NCBI RefSeq assembly: GCF_965216485.1
Contig: NZ_OZ244162.1
Location: 2,046,001 to 2,110,000 of the forward strand
Reading direction: 5' to 3'
Origin: Algiphilus sp965216485
GTDB lineage: Bacteria; Pseudomonadota; Gammaproteobacteria; Nevskiales; Nevskiaceae
Length of the DNA: 64,000 nt
Below the pieces are notes generated by a model, which was not told the origin of the DNA, made no database searches, and saw nothing but the letters and a program-made list of their open reading frames with translations. Positions 8,809 through 17,335 of the stretch are shown piece after piece. Positions within the stretch are counted from its first letter, which is position 1, and each line of letters begins with the position of its first letter. Position numbers and translations under genes: made by a program.

Positions 8809-9419
8809 GAGGTGCCGAGGGTGGTGCGGAGATCGGCCGCCATGCGCGCGGGCTGATAGGGCGGTTGCAGATATCCCGCGACCTGACCCTGCGGGTTGAC
8901 CAGAACAATGGCAGCGGTGTGATCGACGGTATAGCCACCATCCTCCTGCGGGGTATAGCGGTAGGCGATGGAGAGGTCCTTGGTCAGCCCGTCGATCTCA
9001 TCCATGTCGCCGGTCACGCCAATGAAGGCGTCCGAGAAATAGCCGACGTACTGGGACAGCGCTTCGGGGGTGTCACGAGAAGGGTCCACCGTCAGAAAGA
9101 CGATCTGCCATTGTTCCCGTTTGGGTCCTTCAAGCTTGTTCATGACATCACGCAATACGCCCAGCGTGGTCGGGCAGATGTCGGGGCAGTGCGTGAAGCC
9201 CGGAAAGATGGCAGTCCAGCGACCTTGGAGGGCCGTTTCGGTAAAGGCCTCACCGGAAGCGTCTACCAGCGAAAAAGGTGAAATGGCGCGGGGCTGCGAG
9301 AGAAGGATTCCACCTTCGAGCTGCCCACCGGAGCTGGGACGCAGGGTAAAGAGCGCGACAGCGAGGCCGACCAGCAGGGCGCTCACCGCGCCGACGGTGA
9401 AAAGGGAGGGGCGTGGCAT
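8805..9419 (-). CDS. SCO1/SenC family copper-binding thioredoxin-like protein
   Basis: Membrane-anchored periplasmic Sco protein of about 204 residues, which in the family delivers copper to the CuA site of cytochrome c oxidase. An N-terminal membrane segment (about 6-26) is followed by a thioredoxin fold with the copper ligands CPDIC (CxxxC) and the downstream His in DHTA. I start at the ATG at 9419 because it lies just before the membrane anchor; the longer frame to 9536 overlaps the opposing prmB start. It shares 4 bases (ATGA) with psd. Confidence 0.9.
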   Translation of the reverse strand: MPRPSLFTVGAVSALLVGLAVALFTLRPSSGGQLEGGILLSQPRAISPFSLVDASGEAFTETALQGRWTAIFPGFTHCPDICPTTLGVLRDVMNKLEGPKREQWQIVFLTVDPSRDTPEALSQYVGYFSDAFIGVTGDMDEIDGLTKDLSIAYRYTPQEDGGYTVDHTAAIVLVNPQGQVAGYLQPPYQPARMAADLRTTLGTS

Positions 9420-9525
9420 GAACAGTGACCGTGGGTTCGCATTGCAGCGAGGGATGGGCGTTCGCATACTACCAAGCTGTCCCGTTCCGGTGCCCGGCTT
9501 CGCCCCTGTCGGCGATCGCTCGTTT

Positions 9526-10461
9526 ATGTCTGACATTCCTGAAAGTGGTATCGACGAGGTCGTCGATGTGTTGCAAACGCCCGCTGATTTCGTGCGCTGG
9601 GGGGCGAGCGCCTTTGCGCAGGCGGATCTTGCCTTCGGACACGGCCTCGAAAATGCCCTCGACGAAGCCTATTACCTGGTGCGCCACAGCCTGAATCTGC
9701 CGCACGAGGTCCCCGAGTTGTATATGCGGGCACGTCTGTTGCCGGAGGAGCGCATGCGCGTGGCGCAGTGCATCCGCAGCCGCATCGCGCAGCGGCGCCC
9801 TGCGGCCTACCTCACCGGTGAGGCCTGGTTCTGCGGGCTGCGTTTCCGGGTGGACGAGCGCGTCATCGTGCCGCGCAGCCCTTTGGCCGAATTGATCGGT
9901 GATGCCTTTGCGCCGTGGGTTCCACAGCCGCCGGCGCGCATTCTGGACCTGTGCTCGGGCAGCGGCTGCATTGCCATTGCCTGTGCCATGATCTTCCCCG
10001 AGGCCGAGGTACACGCCGTGGAAATCGATCCAGGCGCGGCCGAGCTGATGTTCGCCAATATCGCCGACCACGGCATGCAGGACTGGGTCATCGGCCACGT
10101 CGGAGACCTCTATGCGCCGCTTGCGGCACAGAAGGTGCCGGCCTTCGACCTGATCGTGACCAACCCCCCCTATGTGCCGGAGGATGAGTGGCAGGACTTG
10201 CCGGCGGAGTATCATGCTGAGCCCAAGGTCGCGCTCGCCGCGGGGGATGACGGCATGGAAGTGGTCGCGCGCCTGCTGCGGGAAGCACCTGACTGGCTCA
10301 GTCAGGACGGGGTGTTGATCGGCGAGATCGGCGCCTCCACCGCGGAATTCGACGCCCGTTTCCCCGATCTCCCCGCGCATTGGCCGGAGTTCGAATTCGG
10401 CGGCAGCGGCGTTTTCATCATTGAACGTGCCGCCCTTGTGGATTGGCTGGCACAGCAGTAG
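9526..10461 (+). CDS. prmB: 50S ribosomal protein L3 N5-glutamine methyltransferase
   Basis: SAM-dependent methyltransferase that modifies a glutamine of ribosomal protein L3. In 311 residues it has the N-terminal helical domain typical of PrmB/PrmC, a SAM loop LDLCSGSGCIAIA and the hallmark TNPPYVP that binds the glutamine side chain. PrmB is preferred over PrmC because it sits directly before aroC, as in many gammaproteobacteria. The ATG at 9526 aligns with the expected start; the frame stays open upstream to 9070 but that lies over the SCO1 gene on the other strand. Confidence 0.9.
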   Translation: MSDIPESGIDEVVDVLQTPADFVRWGASAFAQADLAFGHGLENALDEAYYLVRHSLNLPHEVPELYMRARLLPEERMRVAQCIRSRIAQRRPAAYLTGEAWFCGLRFRVDERVIVPRSPLAELIGDAFAPWVPQPPARILDLCSGSGCIAIACAMIFPEAEVHAVEIDPGAAELMFANIADHGMQDWVIGHVGDLYAPLAAQKVPAFDLIVTNPPYVPEDEWQDLPAEYHAEPKVALAAGDDGMEVVARLLREAPDWLSQDGVLIGEIGASTAEFDARFPDLPAHWPEFEFGGSGVFIIERAALVDWLAQQ

Positions 10462-10469
10462 GGAAGGCA

Positions 10470-11582
10470 ATGTCAGGGAATACGCTGGGCAGAATGTTCT
10501 GCGTCACGAGCTTCGGCGAATCGCACGGGCCCGCCATCGGCTGCGTGATCGATGGCTGTCCGCCCGGGTTGAAGCTGAGCGAGGCCGATATCCAGCCGGC
10601 ACTGGATCGCCGTCGTCCTGGGCGCTCGAAGTATGTAACCCAGCGCAAGGAGGCCGACGCGGTCCGCATCCTTTCGGGGGTCTTCGAAGGCGAGACCACC
10701 GGTACGCCCATCGCGCTGTTGATCGAGAACACCGACCAACGCAGCTACGACTACGACAAGATCGCGCAGGTCTTTCGCCCCAATCACGCCGACTACGCCT
10801 ACATGCAGAAATACGGCCGACGCGACCATCGCGGTGGAGGCCGCAGCTCAGCGCGCGAAACGGCCGTCCGCGTGGCGGCGGGTGCGGTGGCTGCCAAGTA
10901 TCTGCAGGAACGCCTCGGCATTCGCACGCGCGCCTGCCTGACGCAGATCGGTGAGATTGCACTGGCCATCAAGGATTGGTCGGCCGTCGATCAGAACGCT
11001 TTCTTCTGCGCCGATCCGGAGCGTGTGCCGGAACTGGAGCAGTACATCGACCGCTTGCGTAGCGAGGGGGATTCCGCCGGTGCCTGCCTGCAGGTTGAGG
11101 CAGAAGGGGTGCCGCCCGGCCTTGGCGAGCCGGTCTACGATCGTCTCGACGCCGAGATCGCCTGGGCGCTGATGGGAATCAACGCTGTCAAGGGCGTGGA
11201 GATTGGCGATGGCATGGCGGTGGCCGGCATGCGCGGCACCGCGCACCGCGACGAGATGCGCGCGGAAGGCTTTCTGTCGAATCATTCGGGCGGTGTCGCC
11301 GGGGGTATCAGCACTGGGCAGAACCTGATCGCGCGGCTGGCGATCAAGCCGACCTCGAGCATCACCACGCCCGGTCAGTCGATCAACGAGCACGGCGATA
11401 ACGTCGAGATGCGCACGACTGGCCGGCACGACCCCTGCGTCGGTATTCGCGCGGTACCCATCGCCGAGGCGATGGTCTCGCTGGTCCTGATGGATCATTG
11501 GCTGCGTCATCGCGCCCAGTGTGGCGATGTCGAAGCCGCCACGCCGCGTCTGCCTGCCCAAGCGCCCGACGCGGATCGCTAG
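10470..11582 (+). CDS. aroC: Chorismate synthase
   Basis: Last step of the shikimate pathway: EPSP to chorismate, needing reduced FMN. The 370 residues carry the family signatures GESHGPAIG, GRSSARETA and RHDPCVG. I chose the ATG at 10470, placed after GGGAAGG at 10461-10467; a start at 10443 lies inside prmB. It is 8 bases downstream of prmB and 3 upstream of the MFS gene, so these three are likely one transcript. Confidence 0.97.
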   Translation: MSGNTLGRMFCVTSFGESHGPAIGCVIDGCPPGLKLSEADIQPALDRRRPGRSKYVTQRKEADAVRILSGVFEGETTGTPIALLIENTDQRSYDYDKIAQVFRPNHADYAYMQKYGRRDHRGGGRSSARETAVRVAAGAVAAKYLQERLGIRTRACLTQIGEIALAIKDWSAVDQNAFFCADPERVPELEQYIDRLRSEGDSAGACLQVEAEGVPPGLGEPVYDRLDAEIAWALMGINAVKGVEIGDGMAVAGMRGTAHRDEMRAEGFLSNHSGGVAGGISTGQNLIARLAIKPTSSITTPGQSINEHGDNVEMRTTGRHDPCVGIRAVPIAEAMVSLVLMDHWLRHRAQCGDVEAATPRLPAQAPDADR

Positions 11583-11585
11583 GGT

Positions 11586-12794
11586 GTGAGCGAACGGGCG
11601 CTCTATCTGCGTCTGTCGGCGTTCTACCTGCTGTACTACGGTGCGGTGGGATGCTTCGTGCCGTACTGGCCGTTGTACCTGCGGGATTCCGGTCATAGCG
11701 CCTGGGTGGTCGGAATGGCTTTTGCCGTCTTGGGCACACTGCGTATCGGGGTCCCCTTGCTTTGGGGCCGCGTTATGGATCGTCGCGGGCAACGTATGCC
11801 GGTGATCGTCGTCACCATGCTGATCTGCAGCGCCCTCTTTGCGGTCATGCCGCATGTCCACCACAGTCTGGCCTTGCTGCTGGGCCTCCATGCCGCCTAC
11901 GCACTGTTCTGGAATGCCGCCTTGCCGGCCTTCGACGTCATCACGCTGCACAGTACCCGTCATACACGGCTCGACTACAGCCAGATCCGCCTCTGGGGAA
12001 GCGTCGGCTTCGTGGTGACGGTGCTTGGCTGCGGCGCCCTGGTGGAATCCTACGGGGCAGGGGTCGTTCATCCCATGGTCGCAGTACTGATGCTGGCCAT
12101 GGTGGCGTTGGGGCTTTACATCCCCGACACGCAGGGCGGCGCACGCGTACAGCCGGTACGCGGTGCCCTGCTGCGCCATTTACGGCAACCCAGCGTCGTC
12201 GCACTGCTGATCACCGCCTTCCTGTCACAGCTCGCCTTCGCCCCCTTCTACAGCTTCTTCTCGATCTATCTTCAGGAGCACGGCTACAGCAGTGCGGTTA
12301 CGGGGCAGCTTTGGGCGCTTGGCGTCATTGCTGAAATTGGCGTCTTCGTGGTCGCCAGTCGCCTGCTGATGCGCTACGGCGTGCGCGCCACGCTGCTTTT
12401 CTCCTTGGCCAGCGGCGTGCTGCGCTGGGCGCTGCTGGCGCTGGCCGTGGATCAACTGTACTGGCTGGCCTTCAGTCAGTTCCTGCATTTCGCCAGCTTC
12501 GGCCTCTATCACACGGCGACGGTGGTCTGCATGCACCGGCTCTTTCCCGAACACCTGCACGGTCAGGCCCAGGCACTGCTCGCGGGTCTCAGTTTTGGCG
12601 CCGGTGGAGCCATCGGCAATCTGATGACGGGCTATGCCTGGGATGCGCTCGGCGGCCCCGTGGTCTTCATGGGTGCCGCGGCGGCCGCCGCGCTGGGCTG
12701 GCTGGTCGTCGCCACAGCACTGCGCGATCCAGCGCCGCAGCCTATTCCAGACCGACGAACAGCAGGCGATTCGGAGAACCCTCGCCCACGCTGA
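11586..12794 (+). CDS. MFS transporter, MFS_1-like/HcaT-type
   Basis: A 402-residue protein with about 12 hydrophobic segments and the MFS loop motif GRVMDRRGQR after segment 2 (about residues 60-70). The N-terminus (YLLYYGAVGCFVPYWPLYL) resembles the phenylpropionate permease (HcaT)/MFS_1-like subfamily. The substrate cannot be read from the sequence. The GTG start comes 3 bases after the aroC stop. The last 53 bases overlap the 3' end of the convergent subtilase gene, so both C-termini are encoded on opposite strands of the same DNA. Confidence 0.85.
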   Translation: MSERALYLRLSAFYLLYYGAVGCFVPYWPLYLRDSGHSAWVVGMAFAVLGTLRIGVPLLWGRVMDRRGQRMPVIVVTMLICSALFAVMPHVHHSLALLLGLHAAYALFWNAALPAFDVITLHSTRHTRLDYSQIRLWGSVGFVVTVLGCGALVESYGAGVVHPMVAVLMLAMVALGLYIPDTQGGARVQPVRGALLRHLRQPSVVALLITAFLSQLAFAPFYSFFSIYLQEHGYSSAVTGQLWALGVIAEIGVFVVASRLLMRYGVRATLLFSLASGVLRWALLALAVDQLYWLAFSQFLHFASFGLYHTATVVCMHRLFPEHLHGQAQALLAGLSFGAGGAIGNLMTGYAWDALGGPVVFMGAAAAAALGWLVVATALRDPAPQPIPDRRTAGDSENPRPR

Positions 12795-13992
12795 GCGTAT
12801 CCGGCGTCGCGTCTTCGAGCAGGCGGCGGCGCACGGTCTCGGGATCCGCCGTCGGGTCCTGACCCAGAATCAAGGCGGCCGCACCGGTGACATGCGCGGC
12901 TGCCATCGACGTCCCACTGAGCAGTGCCGCGCCGGTGTCGGTGTCGTGGCGTGCCGAGACGATGTCATTGCCAGGTGCCATTAGGTCGACACATCGCCCC
13001 GGGTTCGAGAAGGCGGCACGTCGATCCTCGCGTGTCGTTGCCCCGACCGTCATGGCCGCCGCCGATGCCGCCGGTGACACGGTGCAGGCGTCATCGCCAC
13101 CATTGCCGGCGGCAGTGACGACCACCAGTCCGGCGCGTTGCGCGGTGGCAGCCGCGCTCTCGATGGCGGTGGATCGATCGCCGCTGATACTGAGATTCAT
13201 GATCGCCGGTGCCTCGTGATTGCGGAGAACCCAATCCATGCCCGCCAGCACATCGGACACGCGGCCTTCTCCCTCGCAATCGAAGATGCGCACCGGGTGC
13301 AGCAGCGCCAGCGGGGCGACACCGTAACGGGTACCTGCGGCCGTGCCGGCAACATGGGTGCCATGGCCGTTGCAATCGTCCGGTGGCGCATCGGGCTCGC
13401 GGATGTTCTGGCCTTCGCGTACGCGGTTGAGAAAGTCAACATGCGACGCATTGATCCCGGTATCGACGATGTACAGGTGGATCCCGGCGCCATCACCTTC
13501 CGGGATATAGCGCCCATCCAGCGGCCGCTCGCGCTGGTCGATCCGATCGAGCCCCCAGGGTGTGGCCTGGAGGTCGGGTCCGTTGCCGGGGAGAAAGGGC
13601 AGGCGAATGAGGCGGTCCTCTTCCACCACGCGCAGCCCGGGCTGATCGGCAAAGGAGGAAGGGGTGAGGGAGCCCAGCACTTCGATCAGGATGCCGTTGA
13701 TGGCCTCGAAGGGGCCGAGCAGCAATTCACCGAGATCATTGAGGATCAGGTCATTGACGAAGCGGATCAGCTCGACAACCTCGCCGTTCTCGTCCCTCAC
13801 CGTGCTGCGCCGGATCTGAACCACTTCCGGATCGAAGAGCAGGATGTAGCGCGTACGCTCGGCGCTTGCCGCGCCGTCGCCTGCGGTACTGCTTTGCTCA
13901 ATGTCAGGGGGCTCGCTGGTACAGCCCAGCAGTCCCGCCAGAAGCAATGTAATGGCGGCCTGCTGCAGCCGCAGGATCAGCGATCGCGCCAT
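12742..13992 (-). CDS. S8 family serine peptidase (subtilisin-like), predicted lipoprotein
   Basis: A 416-residue exported subtilase. A lipoprotein signal peptide ends in LLGC with Cys24 as the lipidation site. Residues about 45-130 look like an I9-type propeptide region with an unusual insert. The catalytic triad is Asp177 (VDTG), His210 (GHGTHVAG) and Ser362 (GTSMAAAHVTG), in the order of the proteinase K-like branch; AAGNGG holds the oxyanion Asn. The ATG at 13992 has GGGAG 8 bases upstream; the extension to 14016 needs a TTG. Substrate unknown. It is divergent from leuC. Confidence 0.9.
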   Translation of the reverse strand: MARSLILRLQQAAITLLLAGLLGCTSEPPDIEQSSTAGDGAASAERTRYILLFDPEVVQIRRSTVRDENGEVVELIRFVNDLILNDLGELLLGPFEAINGILIEVLGSLTPSSFADQPGLRVVEEDRLIRLPFLPGNGPDLQATPWGLDRIDQRERPLDGRYIPEGDGAGIHLYIVDTGINASHVDFLNRVREGQNIREPDAPPDDCNGHGTHVAGTAAGTRYGVAPLALLHPVRIFDCEGEGRVSDVLAGMDWVLRNHEAPAIMNLSISGDRSTAIESAAATAQRAGLVVVTAAGNGGDDACTVSPAASAAAMTVGATTREDRRAAFSNPGRCVDLMAPGNDIVSARHDTDTGAALLSGTSMAAAHVTGAAALILGQDPTADPETVRRRLLEDATPDTLSVGEGSPNRLLFVGLE

Positions 13993-14175
13993 GAGGGGTC
14001 TCCCTTCCTTTCTCAACGACCAAGTGTGCGATCTGACGATCGTTAGCGCAACGCGGGGGCCTCAGCGCATGGTGTTGCCTAACGAGGGTGCTATAGCGTC
14101 GATCGTGCGGTGTGAGCGGCATACACGGCAGTGAAACACTAGAATGCTGCTCCCCGTTGGGCCAGTGAGGACGCC

Positions 14176-15582
14176 GTGGCCGGCAAAACGCTCTATCAGA
14201 AGATCTGGGACGCCCATACCGTCACCGCTTACGACGACGGTAGCGCGCTGCTCTACATCGATCGCCACCTGGTGCATGAAGTCACCAGCCCGCAGGCATT
14301 TGAAGGGCTGCGTCTGGCCGGGCGCAAGCCCTGGCGCGTGGACGCCAACCTGGCGGTGCCGGACCACAATGTGCCGACGCAGAACCGCGCGGCAGGCATC
14401 GCCGACCCGATTTCGCGGGCGCAGCTGGAGGCGCTGGATGCCAACTGTGCCGAGTTCGGTATCACCAAATTCGACCTGCTCGATCGCCGTCAGGGCATCG
14501 TGCACGTGATTGGTCCGGAGCAGGGGGCCACGTTGCCCGGCATGACCGTCGTCTGCGGCGATTCGCACACCTCCACGCATGGCGCATTCGGGGCGTTGGC
14601 CTTCGGCATCGGTACCTCGGAGGTGGAGCACGCGCTTGCCACCCAGACACTGGTGCTGTGGCCCGCCAAGACGTTGCGCATCACCGTGCGCGGCGCGGTG
14701 GGCAAAGGCGTGACGGCCAAGGACATTGTTCTGGCCATCATCGGTCGCATCGGCACCGCCGGCGGCACCGGTCATGTCATCGAGTTTGCGGGGGAGGCCA
14801 TCCAGGCGCTGTCGATGGAAGGCCGCATGACGGTCTGCAACATGAGTATCGAGGCAGGCGCACGCGCCGGCCTCATCGCCGCTGACGACACCACCATCGA
14901 TTACATCCGTGGCCGGCCCTTCGCGCCCCACGGGGAAGAGTGGGAGCAGGCCGTGGCCTCATGGCGCGCGCTGCACAGCGATGCGGATGCCGTTTTCGAC
15001 AAGGAAGTCGTCCTCGAAGCCGCGGATATTGCACCGCAGGTGAGCTGGGGCACCTCGCCGGAGATGGTGGCGCCGGTCACCGACCGCGTACCCGATCCCG
15101 CGCAGGAACAGGACAGCGCGCGCCGTAATGGCATGCAACGCGCTCTGGAGTACATGGGGCTGACCGCCGGGACGGCGCTGCGTGATATTGCCGTCGACAA
15201 GGTCTTCATCGGTTCCTGCACCAATGCACGCATCGAAGACCTGCGCGCGGCGGCCGAGGTGGTCAAGGGCCGCAAGCGCGCGGACAGCGTCAAGCTGGCC
15301 ATGGTCGTACCGGGCTCGGGCTTGGTGCGCGAGCAGGCGGAATCGGAAGGCCTCGACCGCATCTTCACCGAGGCCGGCTTCGAGTGGCGGGAGCCGGGCT
15401 GTTCCATGTGTCTGGCCATGAACGCGGACCGTCTGGAAGCAGGCGAGCGCTGCGCGTCCACTTCCAATCGCAATTTCGAAGGGCGTCAAGGTGCCGGTGG
15501 CCGTACCCATCTGGTCAGCCCGGCCATGGCGGCGGCTGCGGCCATTGCTGGCCACTTTGTCGACGTTCGGGAGTTCCACTGA
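14176..15582 (+). CDS. leuC: 3-isopropylmalate dehydratase large subunit
   Basis: With LeuD isomerises 2- to 3-isopropylmalate in leucine synthesis. The 468 residues are the usual size, and the three 4Fe-4S ligands are Cys348 (GSCTN), Cys409 and Cys412 (PGCSMC). The GTG start gives the standard N-terminus MAGKTLYQKIWDAH. The stop overlaps the leuD ATG by one base. The 183-base gap to the divergent subtilase gene must hold the promoter, but no convincing -35/-10 pair or leucine-rich leader peptide is visible. Confidence 0.96.
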   Translation: MAGKTLYQKIWDAHTVTAYDDGSALLYIDRHLVHEVTSPQAFEGLRLAGRKPWRVDANLAVPDHNVPTQNRAAGIADPISRAQLEALDANCAEFGITKFDLLDRRQGIVHVIGPEQGATLPGMTVVCGDSHTSTHGAFGALAFGIGTSEVEHALATQTLVLWPAKTLRITVRGAVGKGVTAKDIVLAIIGRIGTAGGTGHVIEFAGEAIQALSMEGRMTVCNMSIEAGARAGLIAADDTTIDYIRGRPFAPHGEEWEQAVASWRALHSDADAVFDKEVVLEAADIAPQVSWGTSPEMVAPVTDRVPDPAQEQDSARRNGMQRALEYMGLTAGTALRDIAVDKVFIGSCTNARIEDLRAAAEVVKGRKRADSVKLAMVVPGSGLVREQAESEGLDRIFTEAGFEWREPGCSMCLAMNADRLEAGERCASTSNRNFEGRQGAGGRTHLVSPAMAAAAAIAGHFVDVREFH

Positions 15583-16229
15583 TGCAGGCCTTCACCACTC
15601 ACCAGGGGCGCATGCTGCCGTTGGACCGCGCCAATGTGGATACCGACGCCATCATTCCCAAGCAGTACCTGAAATCGATCCGCCGGACCGGCTTCGGTCC
15701 CTTCCTGTTCGATGACTGGCGCTATCTCGATCCCGGCACCCTGGATATCGATCCGGCCACCCGCCGTGTCAACCCAGACTTCGTCCTCAACGAGCCGGCC
15801 CGCGCGGGCGCCAGCATTCTGCTGGCCCGCGACAACTTCGGTTGCGGCTCCTCCCGCGAGCATGCGGTATGGGCGCTGAAGGACTACGGCATCCGCTGCG
15901 TGATTGCCCCCAGCTTCGCCGACATCTTCTTCAGCAATTGCTTCAAGAATGGTCTGCTGCCGATCGTGCTGGACAACGCGGCGCTGGATCACCTGTTCGC
16001 CACGGCCAGCGCCTCGCCCGAGCGCGAGGCCCATATCGACCTCGGCGCGCAGATCGTGTCCTGTGACGACCAGCAATTCCCCTTTGATATCGACGCCAAA
16101 CGCAAACAGAACCTGATGGAAGGACTCGACGAAATCGGTATCACGCTGACCCAGGCGGATGCCATCCGCGCCTATGAGGCGCGGCGCCGCAAGGAAGCGC
16201 CCTGGCTGTTCCGGGGAGCGCAGGCATGA
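15582..16229 (+). CDS. leuD: 3-isopropylmalate dehydratase small subunit
   Basis: Swivel-domain partner of LeuC, 215 residues. The N-terminal substrate loop region NVDTDAIIPKQYLKSI and the motif NFGCGSSREHA are both characteristic. It is translationally coupled at both ends: one base shared with leuC (TGATG) and four with leuB (ATGA). Confidence 0.96.
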   Translation: MQAFTTHQGRMLPLDRANVDTDAIIPKQYLKSIRRTGFGPFLFDDWRYLDPGTLDIDPATRRVNPDFVLNEPARAGASILLARDNFGCGSSREHAVWALKDYGIRCVIAPSFADIFFSNCFKNGLLPIVLDNAALDHLFATASASPEREAHIDLGAQIVSCDDQQFPFDIDAKRKQNLMEGLDEIGITLTQADAIRAYEARRRKEAPWLFRGAQA

Positions 16230-17302
16230 GCGCGCGCCTGCTGTTACTGCCGGGCGACGGCATCGGTCCTGAAGTCATGGCCGAGGCCGAACGCGTGCTG
16301 GAATGTCTCAAAACCCATCATGGCCTCGCGGTTGAATGGAGCTTCGGCCTGATCGGCGGGGCAGCCATCGACGCGCACAACGATCCGCTTCCGGCGGAGA
16401 CCCTGGAAGCGGCTCAGGCTGCCGATGCGACCTTGCTCGGCGCTGTGGGAGGCCCGAAGTGGGAGGCCATCGAACGCGCCCTCCGCCCGGAACGCGGCTT
16501 GCTGCGCATCCGCTCGGAAATGGGCCTCTATGCCAATCTGCGCCCTGCGATGCTGTTCAGCGAACTGGCTGCAGCCTCTTCACTGCGGCCGGAACTGGTA
16601 GCGGACCTCGATATTCTGATCGTGCGTGAACTCACCGGAGGCATCTATTTCGGGCAGCCGCGCGGCATCCGCGAGGAGAACGGCGAGCGAGTCGGCTACA
16701 ACACCGAGGTCTACAGTGAATCGGAGATCGAGCGCATTGCGCGCTCCGCCTTCGAGGCCGCGCGCAAGCGCGACCGTCGCGTCTGTTCGGTAGACAAGGC
16801 CAATGTGCTCGAATGCTCCGAGCTCTGGCGCGAGGTGGTCACCCGGGTGGCGGCGGACTATCCCGACTGCACGCTGAGTCACATGTATGTCGACAACGCC
16901 GCCATGCAGCTGGTGCGCGCACCCAAGCAGTTCGATGTGGTCGTGACCGGGAATCTCTTCGGCGACATCCTGTCGGATATCGCGGCAATGCTGACGGGTT
17001 CCATCGGCATGCTGCCGTCGGCCTCGCTGAATGCACGCGGGCAGGGCTTGTATGAGCCGGTCCACGGCAGTGCGCCCGATATCGCAGGGCAGGGCAAGGC
17101 CAATCCGCTGGCGACCATCCTGTCGCTGGCCATGCTGCTGCGTCACTCACTGGACCGGGGCGATCTGGCCGAGCGGGTGGAATCGGCAGTGGGTTCGGTG
17201 CTCGCCAGCGGTCTTCGCACCGCCGATCTCGCCGGCGACCAGTCAAAGCCAGTATCCACGCAGGCGATGGGTGATGCCGTGGTGGCCCAGCTTCAGAGCT
17301 GA
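16226..17302 (+). CDS. leuB: 3-isopropylmalate dehydrogenase
   Basis: NAD-dependent oxidative decarboxylation of 3-isopropylmalate in leucine synthesis. The 358 residues start MSARLLLLPGDGIGPEV and contain the metal/substrate signature GNLFGDILSDIAAMLTGSIG and the adenosine-binding GSAPDIAGQGKANP. It overlaps leuD by 4 bases and is followed by asd after 33 bases, as in pseudomonads. Confidence 0.97.
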   Translation: MSARLLLLPGDGIGPEVMAEAERVLECLKTHHGLAVEWSFGLIGGAAIDAHNDPLPAETLEAAQAADATLLGAVGGPKWEAIERALRPERGLLRIRSEMGLYANLRPAMLFSELAAASSLRPELVADLDILIVRELTGGIYFGQPRGIREENGERVGYNTEVYSESEIERIARSAFEAARKRDRRVCSVDKANVLECSELWREVVTRVAADYPDCTLSHMYVDNAAMQLVRAPKQFDVVVTGNLFGDILSDIAAMLTGSIGMLPSASLNARGQGLYEPVHGSAPDIAGQGKANPLATILSLAMLLRHSLDRGDLAERVESAVGSVLASGLRTADLAGDQSKPVSTQAMGDAVVAQLQS

Positions 17303-17335
17303 GGACCGCTTCTTCCTCCTTTCAATGGTTCGATC

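Noticed and set aside
10848..12179. Minus-strand open frame of 443 codons across aroC and the MFS gene
   Set aside because: It crosses the boundary of two well-supported genes and its translation is compositionally shadow-like, rich in His, Gln and Arg.
14144..14175. Possible leucine leader peptide before leuC (ATG CTG CTC)
   Set aside because: Only two leucine codons occur, the frame runs on into leuC out of phase for 121 codons, and no attenuator hairpins are visible.
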